DNA from: Candidatus Atribacteria bacterium
GTDB taxonomy: Bacteria; Bipolaricaulota; Bipolaricaulia; UBA7950; UBA9294
Length of the DNA stretch: 5,776 nt
Direction: 5' to 3'
NCBI GenBank assembly: GCA_004525685.1
Contig: SPBW01000134.1
Location: 1-5,776, forward strand
The translations under genes were made by a program, and so were the position numbers. Each line of letters begins with the position of its first letter. Positions within the stretch are counted from its first letter, which is position 1. Positions 1 through 5,573 of the stretch are shown here, one piece after another. The notes under the pieces are model-generated. The model ran no database searches. It was not told the origin of the DNA and saw only the letters and a list, made by a program, of their open reading frames with translations.

Positions 1-22
1 CAGCGTCGTTCGAACGACGCTG
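1..22. repeat. Perfect 22-bp palindrome inside the kinase gene
   Basis: Two 11-base arms, CAGCGTCGTTC and GAACGACGCTG, are exact reverse complements with no spacer. The palindrome starts at base 1 of the window and falls within the HisKA codons directly after the H-box (residues SVVRTTL). Those residues are plausible for this part of a kinase, so the reading frame gives no sign of a rearrangement. Whether the symmetry continues to the left cannot be seen. Confidence 0.9.
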
Positions 23-747
23 ATGGGTGTTCGCAGCTCGTGCGATATGTCCGCGATCAGTTGCTTCTTCACCTGCTCAGAGGACTCAAGGCTGGCAGCC
101 ATTTCGTTGAACGAATCAGCCAAACGGCCTAATTCGTCTGCAGACCGAATGTCAACGCGCTCAGAGAATTCACCCGCAGCCACGCGGCGCGAGGCGTAAT
201 CGAGCTTTCGAAGAGGACTTGTCAGCTGTCGAATAAGAAAGAACGAAAGCAGCATCGCTGCGATCCCGGCAGTCAATCCAGCAAACCAAAGCGACCGGCG
301 CGATCGCTGCAGATAGCCTTCTTCAAGCTGAATGCTGGCAAGGAACCGTGTGGGCAGGAACGTCCACTGCTGCTCCTCCAAGGTAAAGGGGATCCCCAGC
401 GCAAGCAAGTCGGCGTCAAGATGGCGGCCAACTCTGATCTGAGCCAAGTCAGGAGAATAGACGATATCGCCATCAGGATTAACGATGACGGCGGGAAGTC
501 CGGCTCCCTGTTGCACCAGCGACTCCAGAACGAGGTCCATGTCGCCAATGCGTCGATACAGAAGCTCAAACAGGCTGAACAGCACGCGATCCTGTTGCGA
601 TGAGCGTCCCACGGCGAACTCGGAAAAGGCACGATCGACCGAGATGCTGATGAAGAAGTAGCCTGCCAACGTGGTTAGCGCGATGATCAGCACAAACGCG
701 GTCAACAGCTTGGCTCCAAACGAAAGCTGGCGAAGTCGTCGGATCAT
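1..747 (-). CDS. Sensor histidine kinase, N-terminal part (cut by left window edge)
   Basis: Membrane histidine kinase of a two-component system; 249 codons are visible and the frame runs off the left edge. Order: short basic N-terminus (MIRRLRQ), membrane helix about 12-34, extracytoplasmic sensor region about 35-150, second membrane helix about 152-172, HAMP linker about 173-225 (ending in DELGRLADSFNEMAASLE), then the start of HisKA with the H-box ISHELRTP. His236 is the predicted phosphorylation site. The rest of HisKA and the ATP-binding HATPase domain lie outside the window. The ATG at 747 overlaps the regulator's TGA (ATGA), so the two are translationally coupled, and the purine-rich RBS lies inside the regulator's last codons. 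The sensor region contains a PAS/Cache-like stretch (AVIVNPDGDIVYS, about 86-98), but no ligand can be named. The BaeS-like type of kinase is an inference from domain order; family identity as a histidine kinase is secure. Confidence 0.95.
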   Translation of the reverse strand, partial: MIRRLRQLSFGAKLLTAFVLIIALTTLAGYFFISISVDRAFSEFAVGRSSQQDRVLFSLFELLYRRIGDMDLVLESLVQQGAGLPAVIVNPDGDIVYSPDLAQIRVGRHLDADLLALGIPFTLEEQQWTFLPTRFLASIQLEEGYLQRSRRSLWFAGLTAGIAAMLLSFFLIRQLTSPLRKLDYASRRVAAGEFSERVDIRSADELGRLADSFNEMAASLESSEQVKKQLIADISHELRTPISVVRTTL

Positions 748-1430
748 GTGCCTCCTCCCTTGGCCAATCTGTAGCCTACGCCAAATACGGTGAGAATGAG
801 CCTAGCGTCTTGTGAATCGGGTTCGATCTTCTGCCGCAAGCGTTTGATGTGCGAATCAACAGACCGTTCGAAGCCTCCGTAGGCGTCGCCACGCACGGCC
901 TCAAGCAACTCTAGTCGCGTGAACACACGCCCTGGCTGGGTCATGAGAAAGGCGAGTAGATCGAATTCCATTGACGTTAACTCTACGGGCTTGCCTGCCA
1001 CATGAACCTGTCGCTGCTCATGGTCGAGCCGGAGGGTGCCTACCTCGACCACGCTATTTCCATCGCCTGTCGAGCGACGTAGCACGGCGCGTACGCGGGC
1101 CTCCAATTCTCTTGAGCTGAAGGGCTTGACGATGTAGTCATCGGCACCTGTCTCCAGTCCTGCAATGCGGTCATCCTCTTCCACTCGGGCTGTGAGCATA
1201 ATGATGGGTACGTTGGATCGTTGACGAACGCGCTGGGCGACAGTCAAGCCGTCGATCTCAGGCAGCATCCAATCAAGAATGATGAGATCGGGAGCCTGCG
1301 TGTCGAATTGAGCGAGCGCCTCCTTCCCATCATAGGCAACCAGGACCTCGAAGTGGGCGGCCTCAAGATAGGATCGCACGGATTGGACGATCCCGGGCTC
1401 ATCATCGACAACCAGAATTCGTGTAGCCAT
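744..1430 (-). CDS. OmpR/PhoB-family response regulator
   Basis: A 228-residue DNA-binding response regulator, the usual length for the family. The receiver domain (about 1-120) has the acidic pair Asp9-Asp10, phosphoacceptor Asp53 in ILDWMLP, switch Thr80 in MLTA and conserved Lys102 in VKPF. The winged-helix output domain (about 128-224) has typical OmpR features: VELTSMEFDLLAFL, the RSVDSHIKRLRQKI recognition region, and the C-terminal VFGVGYRL hairpin. It should be phosphorylated by the kinase encoded next to it and bind direct repeats in target promoters. I chose the ATG at 1430 (MATRILVVDDEP) because it begins exactly at the first receiver strand. An in-frame ATG at 1487 would add 19 residues with no family counterpart and would place the best -10 box inside the gene. 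The ATG at 1430 has no clear Shine-Dalgarno sequence, which is a weak point. It resembles BaeR/MtrA-type regulators but no specific symbol is justified. Confidence 0.95.
   Translation of the reverse strand: MATRILVVDDEPGIVQSVRSYLEAAHFEVLVAYDGKEALAQFDTQAPDLIILDWMLPEIDGLTVAQRVRQRSNVPIIMLTARVEEDDRIAGLETGADDYIVKPFSSRELEARVRAVLRRSTGDGNSVVEVGTLRLDHEQRQVHVAGKPVELTSMEFDLLAFLMTQPGRVFTRLELLEAVRGDAYGGFERSVDSHIKRLRQKIEPDSQDARLILTVFGVGYRLAKGGGT
751..760 (-). promoter_or_regulatory. Ribosome binding site of the kinase, inside the regulator's 3' end
   Basis: Read on the minus strand this is AGGGAGGAGG, ending 3 nt before the kinase ATG at 747; the inner GGGAGG gives a 6-nt spacing. It simultaneously encodes the Lys-Gly-Gly-Gly tail of the response regulator. 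This supports the ATG at 747 as the kinase start and coupled translation of the pair. Confidence 0.8.
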
Positions 1431-1442
1431 GATTACGTGATC

Positions 1443-1471
1443 AGTATAGGCGATTTGCCAGATCAGATCTA
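1443..1471 (-). promoter_or_regulatory. Candidate promoter of the regulator-kinase operon
   Basis: On the minus strand a TATACT hexamer (1448-1443) matches the sigma-70 -10 box in five of six positions and ends 12 nt before the ATG at 1430. Transcription would then start only about 5-6 nt before the gene, consistent with the missing Shine-Dalgarno sequence. No good -35 box lies 16-18 nt upstream. Instead there is the perfect dyad AGATC-A-GATCT (1460-1470), where an activator, perhaps the regulator itself, could bind. The -10 match is seen; the rest is inference. Confidence 0.35.
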
Positions 1472-1517
1472 CGTTACAAGTGCGCATCTCTGATCGATCG
1501 ATGATGAACCGATTCGA

Positions 1518-1546
1518 TTGAGATCACCGATGCAGAGTAGTACCCT
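1518..1546 (+). promoter_or_regulatory. Candidate promoter of the tldE-tldD operon
   Basis: TTGAGA (1518-1523), a 17-nt spacer, then TACCCT (1541-1546). The -35 box matches consensus in five positions; the -10 keeps the key TA...T. The leader would be about 70 nt. A weaker alternative is TTGAAC (1557-1562) with TACGTA (1581-1586) at 18-nt spacing. Confidence 0.35.
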
Positions 1547-1626
1547 GTCTAGACGATTGAACGTATCTCCGTTGAAGACCTACGTACTGGGTAACAACAT
1601 GGCATGCCACTTCGAAAGGGGGCCCA

Positions 1627-2973
1627 ATGATTGGGAAAGCAAAGCTCAAGGCTATCGCAGATACCGTCCTGAGCGCGGCACAAGCGGATCAGACCGAGGT
1701 GCTCGTAGCGGGGCAAGATCTCGCACTCACACGATTCGCAGCAAACAACATCCACCAGAATGTTTCAGAAACGGACGTCAGCGTCCGTGTGCGTTCCGTG
1801 GTGGGCAAGAAGATCGGAGTTGCTTCTAGCAACGACATTTCTCCGGAATCTCTCAAGCGGCTGGTCCAGAAGGCAGAAACCATTGCTTCCTTCCAGCAGG
1901 AGAACCCAGAATTTGTCTCGCTTCCTGAACCACTTCCTATCCAGGAGGTTGACTCTTACTCGGAGTCGACGGCAATGTGCTCGGCAGTCGCTCGCGCCAA
2001 GGGCGTGGGCGCGATTCTTGATATGTCGCGATCCAACAACCTGGTTGCCTCAGGAGCATTCTCCACAGGAACCGAAGAGATGATGGTCGCCAATTCGCTG
2101 GGCATATCCGCCTATCACGGTGGCACCATGGCCACGGTCATGACGGTCGTTATGTCTGAGAACTCCTCGGGCTATGCGGCTGACTGCGCGCAGGATGTAG
2201 AGAATCTGGACCTGTCAGAGATCGGACGCATTGCCGTAGACAAGGCGATTCGCAGCAAGAATCCGTCATCGATCGATCCGGGGGCCTACACCGTCATTCT
2301 TGAAGAGGATGCCGTTGGAACGATGATGTTCTACCTCGGATACCTTGGATTCAGTGCGCTGGCTGTGCAAGAGAAGCGCAGCTTCATGAGTGGACGCATT
2401 GGCGAAAAGGTTACCGGAGACAACATCTCCATATGGGACGACGGGTTCGACCCGCGCGGCGTGCGACTTCCCTTCGACTTTGAGGGCGTGCCGAAACAGA
2501 AGGTCATGCTGATCGAAAACGGCATCGCGCGAAATGCTGTCTATGATTCCGCGACGGCTGCTCGCGAGCCCGGCAAGACGTCGACAGGCCACGGATTGCC
2601 TGCCCCTAATACCATGGGGCCCTTGCCAATCAACCTCATCATGCAGCCGGGTTCGGCCAGCAAAGAAGAGATGATTGCATCTACAAAGAAGGGAATCTGG
2701 GTCACCCGTTTCCACTATGTGAATCCAGTTCATCCAGTGAAGGCGATTCTGACGGGGATGACACGCGATGGGACGTTCCTCATCGAAAACGGGAAGATTA
2801 CCCGCCCTCTGAAGAATCTGCGGTTCACCCAGTCCATCCTTGAGGCATTCGCCAACGCCGAAATGCTTGGCAAAGAGCTGAAAGTGATCAAGATGGGATT
2901 CGGCAATTTCGCTAGCTGCGCGCCAGCGGCCAAGATCAACAACTTCACGTTCACTGGAACCACGGAATTCTAG
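1627..2973 (+). CDS. tldE: TldE/PmbA-family protein, non-catalytic partner of TldD
   Basis: 448 residues, close to E. coli PmbA/TldE (about 450). In the family this subunit pairs with TldD to form a heterodimeric zinc metallopeptidase that cleaves unfolded peptides, such as the microcin B17 leader and the CcdA antitoxin in E. coli. Visible family features are the N-terminal repeat domain (about 1-120, with DVSVRVRSVVGKKIGVASS), the central VILEEDAVGTMMFYLGYLGFSA, GVRLPFDFEGVPKQKVMLIENG (about 278-299) and the C-terminal GMTRDGTFLIENGKITRPLKNLRF (about 377-400), ending in FTFTGTTEF. In the place where TldD carries HExxxH this protein has FYLGYL (about 235-240), so it cannot bind zinc the same way; this is the basis for calling it TldE. 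The RBS AAAGGGGG (1615-1622) lies 4 nt before the ATG. tldD follows 19 bp later in the same operon. Cytosolic; no signal peptide. Confidence 0.9.
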   Translation: MIGKAKLKAIADTVLSAAQADQTEVLVAGQDLALTRFAANNIHQNVSETDVSVRVRSVVGKKIGVASSNDISPESLKRLVQKAETIASFQQENPEFVSLPEPLPIQEVDSYSESTAMCSAVARAKGVGAILDMSRSNNLVASGAFSTGTEEMMVANSLGISAYHGGTMATVMTVVMSENSSGYAADCAQDVENLDLSEIGRIAVDKAIRSKNPSSIDPGAYTVILEEDAVGTMMFYLGYLGFSALAVQEKRSFMSGRIGEKVTGDNISIWDDGFDPRGVRLPFDFEGVPKQKVMLIENGIARNAVYDSATAAREPGKTSTGHGLPAPNTMGPLPINLIMQPGSASKEEMIASTKKGIWVTRFHYVNPVHPVKAILTGMTRDGTFLIENGKITRPLKNLRFTQSILEAFANAEMLGKELKVIKMGFGNFASCAPAAKINNFTFTGTTEF

Positions 2974-2992
2974 AAAGGGAGGAGGGAATCCT

Positions 2993-4456
2993 ATGCGAAA
3001 CTTTACAGAACGCGCGCTCGATGTCGCACAAAGCAAAGGGGCAACCTATGCTGACATTCGCATCGTTCGGCGCGAGAATCAGAACGTAACCGTCAAGAAC
3101 GGTATCGTGCAAACCCTTTCTCTCGATGATGATTTCGGGTTTGGCGTCCGTGTCATTGCAGACGGAGCCTGGGGATTTGCCAGCAGCAGCCGATTGACAG
3201 AAGAGGAAATCGATCGCATTGCCGCCCAGGCGGTAACGATTGCCAAGGCAAGCGCCTTAACCAAAGAAGCGGACGTCCAAATTGGGCCATCCGAGGTGCA
3301 TGTCGATACCTACAAGACGCCGATGGAGATTGATCCTTTCGAAGTGTCTTTGGAGAATAAGATCGACGTGCTCATGGAAGCAGACAAGGAAGCTCGTGCC
3401 GTCAAGGGAGTCGCTGTTGCTCAGGGAACGATGGGTTTCTTGAGAGAGACCAAGACGTTTGCCAGTTCAGAAGGTAGCTACATCGAGCAAACGCTGGTGG
3501 AGTCGGGCTTGGGCATCACGGTTCGCGCTGTTGGTGAAGGTGAAATGCAGCAGCGATCCTATCCCAATTCGTTCGGCCGACATCAAGGTACGGCTGGATA
3601 CGAGTTCATCACGAAGTGGGATCTTCCGGGCAACGCGCGCCAAGCAGGTGAAGAAGTTGTTGCGTTGCTTTCGGCACCTCAGTGCCCGAGCAAGACGACC
3701 ACGCTCATCCTTGATGGCCCGCAGTTGGGGCTCCAAGTGCACGAATCCTGCGGTCATCCGATTGAACTTGATCGTGTTTATGGCACCGAAGCCGCGTACG
3801 CGGGGACCAGTTTCCTAACGCCCGAGAAGTTCGGGACCTTCCGCTATGGCTCGGACATCGTCAATCTTGTCTCAGATGCTGTTACGCCGGGTGGTCTTGG
3901 GACCTATGGCTATGACGACGAGGGTGTCCCGGCCCAGACGACGGACATCGTTAGGGATGGCATGTTTGTTGGCTATCTGACATCACGTGAGACGGCTAGC
4001 CAGCTGAGAAAGACACATCCTGATGCACCGGAACGATCCAACGGATGCATGCGTGCTGATGGCTGGAACCGCGTGCCGATCATCCGCATGAACAACGTCA
4101 GCTTGAAGCCCGGCGAGCCAACGTTGGATGAACTGATCGCTGACACGGACGACGGCATCTATATGCTGACCAACAAGTCCTGGTCCATTGACGACAAACG
4201 ACTCAACTTCCAGTTTGGCACCGAACTTGCTTATGAGATCAAGAACGGAAAGTTGGGACAGGTAGTGAAGAACGCTACTTACACAGGCATTACGCCACAG
4301 TTCTGGGGCAGCTGTGACGCCATCTGCAATGCAGACCATTGGAATGTCTGGGGTACTCCCAATTGTGGAAAGGGACAGCCTGGCCAAGTAGCCCATACGG
4401 GTCATGGCACAGCACCCGCACGATTCCGCAATGTGCAAGTCGGCCTCATGTCGTAA
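2993..4456 (+). CDS. tldD: TldD zinc metallopeptidase, catalytic subunit
   Basis: 487 residues, compared with 481 for E. coli TldD. The catalytic HExxxH motif is intact as HESCGH: His250 and His255 are zinc ligands and Glu251 is the general base. The third ligand expected near the C-terminus is present as Cys458 in TPNCGKGQP, matching the CGK context of the family. Other family stretches are ADIRIVRRENQNVTVKNG (about 20-37), GFGVRVIADGAWGFASS (about 49-65), GTYGYDDEGVPAQTTDIVRDG (about 303-323) and NDG-like repeats toward DKRLNFQFGTELAYEIKNGK (about 401-420). The start is supported by a long purine-rich RBS (GGGAGGAGGG, 2977-2986) 6 nt before the ATG. It follows tldE directly, and a terminator ends the operon 35 bp after the stop. 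The natural substrate is unknown: no RiPP cyclase, radical SAM or toxin-antitoxin gene is in view. Confidence 0.96.
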   Translation: MRNFTERALDVAQSKGATYADIRIVRRENQNVTVKNGIVQTLSLDDDFGFGVRVIADGAWGFASSSRLTEEEIDRIAAQAVTIAKASALTKEADVQIGPSEVHVDTYKTPMEIDPFEVSLENKIDVLMEADKEARAVKGVAVAQGTMGFLRETKTFASSEGSYIEQTLVESGLGITVRAVGEGEMQQRSYPNSFGRHQGTAGYEFITKWDLPGNARQAGEEVVALLSAPQCPSKTTTLILDGPQLGLQVHESCGHPIELDRVYGTEAAYAGTSFLTPEKFGTFRYGSDIVNLVSDAVTPGGLGTYGYDDEGVPAQTTDIVRDGMFVGYLTSRETASQLRKTHPDAPERSNGCMRADGWNRVPIIRMNNVSLKPGEPTLDELIADTDDGIYMLTNKSWSIDDKRLNFQFGTELAYEIKNGKLGQVVKNATYTGITPQFWGSCDAICNADHWNVWGTPNCGKGQPGQVAHTGHGTAPARFRNVQVGLMS

Positions 4457-4490
4457 TCCGCGCGGCGAACTGAGCACACCTAAACTGTGC

Positions 4491-4524
4491 AGGGGGAATG
4501 CAATCGGCATTCCCCCTGGTTTTT
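4491..4524 (+). terminator. Rho-independent terminator of tldE-tldD
   Basis: A perfect 11-bp GC-rich stem (AGGGGGAATGC at 4491-4501 with GCATTCCCCCT at 4507-4517) closes a 5-nt loop and is followed within 2 nt by five T residues (4520-4524). This is a textbook intrinsic terminator, 34 bp after the tldD stop, separating the operon from the downstream membrane-protein genes. Confidence 0.93.
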
Positions 4525-4549
4525 CTTGCAGGTTGATAGAGCCTGCAAG
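4525..4549. repeat. Inverted repeat between terminator and small-gene promoter
   Basis: Perfect 8-bp arms CTTGCAGG (4525-4532) and CCTGCAAG (4542-4549) flank a 9-nt centre. It directly abuts the terminator's T tract and ends 4 nt before the candidate -35 box at 4554. It could be an operator, a second RNA hairpin strengthening termination, or chance; the sequence does not decide. Confidence 0.6.
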
Positions 4550-4553
4550 GCCG

Positions 4554-4583
4554 TTGCCAAATGCAGCACAGCAATGGCATACT
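4554..4583 (+). promoter_or_regulatory. Candidate promoter of the small membrane protein gene
   Basis: TTGCCA (4554-4559), an 18-nt spacer, then CATACT (4578-4583) preceded by TGG, which makes an extended -10 (TGnCATACT). Transcription would start near 4590, leaving a leader of about 20 nt that contains the RBS. Confidence 0.45.
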
Positions 4584-4609
4584 AGGACGGCATCGAAGAG
4601 GAGGAATTT

Positions 4610-4771
4610 GTGAACGACGTTGCACGACTCATCACAGCCGGAGCATGGGGATTGGTTGCCCTGACATTGGCTGCGGGTATTCCCTTTGCCTGGCGCAAGG
4701 TGCTTGCCTACATCGAAGCCAAGACGCAATTGCAGTTGGCTGAAGCCGTTCGCCGCATGCTTGACGAATAG
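4610..4771 (+). CDS. Small single-pass membrane protein, 53 residues, unknown function
   Basis: GTG-started small gene encoding MNDVARLITAGAWGLVALTL... and ending in RRMLDE. A hydrophobic helix spans about residues 8-27 (Leu/Ala/Gly-rich with a central Trp), followed by a positive WRK at 28-30 and a charged, probably amphipathic helix (31-53: VLAYIEAKTQLQLAEAVRRMLDE). By the positive-inside rule the C-terminal tail should be cytoplasmic. Support for it being real: GAGGAGG (4598-4604) lies 5 nt before the GTG, an extended -10 promoter lies upstream, the sequence is a plausible membrane protein rather than random, and the frame fits exactly between a terminator and the next gene's promoter. I do not recognise the family. 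Small regulatory membrane protein, holin-like peptide or subunit of a complex are all possible; it lacks the leader or core features expected of a RiPP precursor for TldD/TldE. Confidence 0.72.
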   Translation: MNDVARLITAGAWGLVALTLAAGIPFAWRKVLAYIEAKTQLQLAEAVRRMLDE

Positions 4772-4783
4772 TGTGTGCTTGGC

Positions 4784-4808
4784 GCCCCACTTAGGACATA
4801 GGTGGGGT
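4784..4808 (+). other. Strong RNA hairpin after the small gene
   Basis: CCCCACTTA (4785-4793) pairs with TAGGTGGGG (4799-4807) as a 9-bp stem with one G-U pair and a GGACA loop; G4784-T4808 may add a tenth wobble pair. There is no T tract after it, so it is not a classical terminator. It may weakly terminate or protect the 3' end of the small gene's transcript. Confidence 0.55.
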
Positions 4809-4836
4809 TGGCATGCCTCCTCAGGCAAAGTAGGAT
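4808..4836 (+). promoter_or_regulatory. Promoter of the downstream membrane protein gene, with embedded dyads
   Basis: TTGGCA (4808-4813), a 17-nt spacer, then TAGGAT (4831-4836): five of six and four of six consensus matches at ideal spacing. Transcription would start near 4843, about 23 nt before the ATG. The spacer contains the perfect dyad TGCCT-CCTC-AGGCA (4814-4827), and a second dyad, AGGATG with CATCCT (4832-4851), covers the -10 box and the predicted start. Their positions suit operators, but no cognate regulator is identifiable. Confidence 0.5.
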
Positions 4837-4865
4837 GAAACCCAACATCCTCTCGGGGAGGTCTC

Positions 4866-5564
4866 ATGACGTCTTGGGCAGCACTACGCAAAGGATTCGA
4901 TGCGTTCACGGAGCGTCTGCCATTGCTCTTAGGAGCATGGCTGGTCATCCTGGGGTGTCAACAACTCCTTGACCTGCTCATACCCGATACCTGGCTCTTC
5001 ATTCAGCTGATCGCGTCGATGGTCGTTCTTGCCCCCTTGTATGCGGGGCAGCATCTGCTGGCGCTCAAGGCTGTTCGACGGGAACCCGTCGCCTTTCGTG
5101 AGCTTTTCGCTGGAATGCACCAACTGGGACCGATCATAGGTGCCTATCTAGTCGTCTCCCTCCTAACCATACTGGGGACACTGGCTCTGATTATTCCAGG
5201 CATCATCATTACCTTGATGTATTCGTTTGTGCTCATTCGGTTCTTAGACCCCAAGTTGGGAGATCGTCGGGCGCGTGTGACGGATACCTTGAGCGAAAGC
5301 TCCCACATCACCAAAGGATACCGCGGCACCATCTTCGGGATCGGGCTTCTCTTAGCCATTCCGTACATGGTGCTTGGAATCCTCTCTTGGATCTCGATGT
5401 ATCACACCCCCATCCCGTCCTGGACCATCGAAATCGTCGCCATTCTCAGCGGGACACTGTTCCTAGGACCGGTCCAAGCGACCAGCCTGATGGCGGTCTA
5501 CGATCATGCGCTGAAGCATCCGCGGGACACAGCGAGGCAGCAAGATTCTCCGACCACGAACTAG
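4866..5564 (+). CDS. Integral membrane protein of unknown function, about six membrane segments
   Basis: 232 residues, no signal peptide. Hydrophobic segments lie at about 19-38, 44-66, 88-108, 110-127, 155-178 and 187-211, with a hydrophilic C-terminal tail (KHPRDTARQQDSPTTN). The centre has the arrangement GTLALIIPGIIITLMYSFVLIRFLDP (about 104-129), then a polar loop DTLSESSHITKGYRGTIFGIG. This pattern, with a Pro-Gly in a membrane helix and then a Ser-rich, Lys-Gly-Arg-containing loop before the next helix, recalls DUF975 and the membrane domain of GdpD-type proteins, families without an established biochemical role; the resemblance is from memory and unconfirmed. The ATG is set by GGGGAGG (4855-4861) 4 nt upstream. 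It has its own candidate promoter and follows the small membrane protein gene by 94 bp, so the two may be functionally linked but are probably not strictly co-transcribed. No catalytic motif is visible. Confidence 0.88.
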   Translation: MTSWAALRKGFDAFTERLPLLLGAWLVILGCQQLLDLLIPDTWLFIQLIASMVVLAPLYAGQHLLALKAVRREPVAFRELFAGMHQLGPIIGAYLVVSLLTILGTLALIIPGIIITLMYSFVLIRFLDPKLGDRRARVTDTLSESSHITKGYRGTIFGIGLLLAIPYMVLGILSWISMYHTPIPSWTIEIVAILSGTLFLGPVQATSLMAVYDHALKHPRDTARQQDSPTTN

Positions 5565-5573
5565 GCTAGTTCG
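5557..5573. repeat. 17-bp perfect palindrome across the membrane-protein stop codon
   Basis: CGAACTAG (5557-5564) and CTAGTTCG (5566-5573) are exact reverse complements around a single G. The TAG stop (5562-5564) lies inside. In RNA it can form a 7-bp stem with a 3-nt loop, but no T tract follows. A second, bulged dyad, GAATCC with GGTATTC (5573-5592), overlaps its right end. Confidence 0.75.

Noticed and set aside
273..632. 119-codon minus-strand frame overlapping the kinase.
   Set aside because: It lies in a different frame from the kinase, whose membrane helices, HAMP and H-box are continuous through this stretch.
1491..1502. ATCGATCGAT palindrome as a stand-alone operator.
   Set aside because: Short, simple repeats of GATC arise easily; kept only as part of the GATC cluster observation.
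2266..3036. Long open frame of 256 codons on the minus strand opposite the tldE 3' end and tldD start.
   Set aside because: It is antisense to two well-supported family members, and its protein has no recognisable domain. It is a shadow of their codon use.
4610..4771. The small protein as a RiPP precursor processed by TldD/TldE.
   Set aside because: It has a transmembrane helix and a charged helical tail, no core rich in Cys, Ser or Thr, no modification enzymes nearby, and a terminator separates it from tldED.
3983..4948. 321-codon minus-strand frame opposite tldD, the small gene and the start of the membrane protein gene.
   Set aside because: It runs antisense through two confident genes and an intrinsic terminator and its translation looks like an antisense shadow, rich in Cys, His and Arg.
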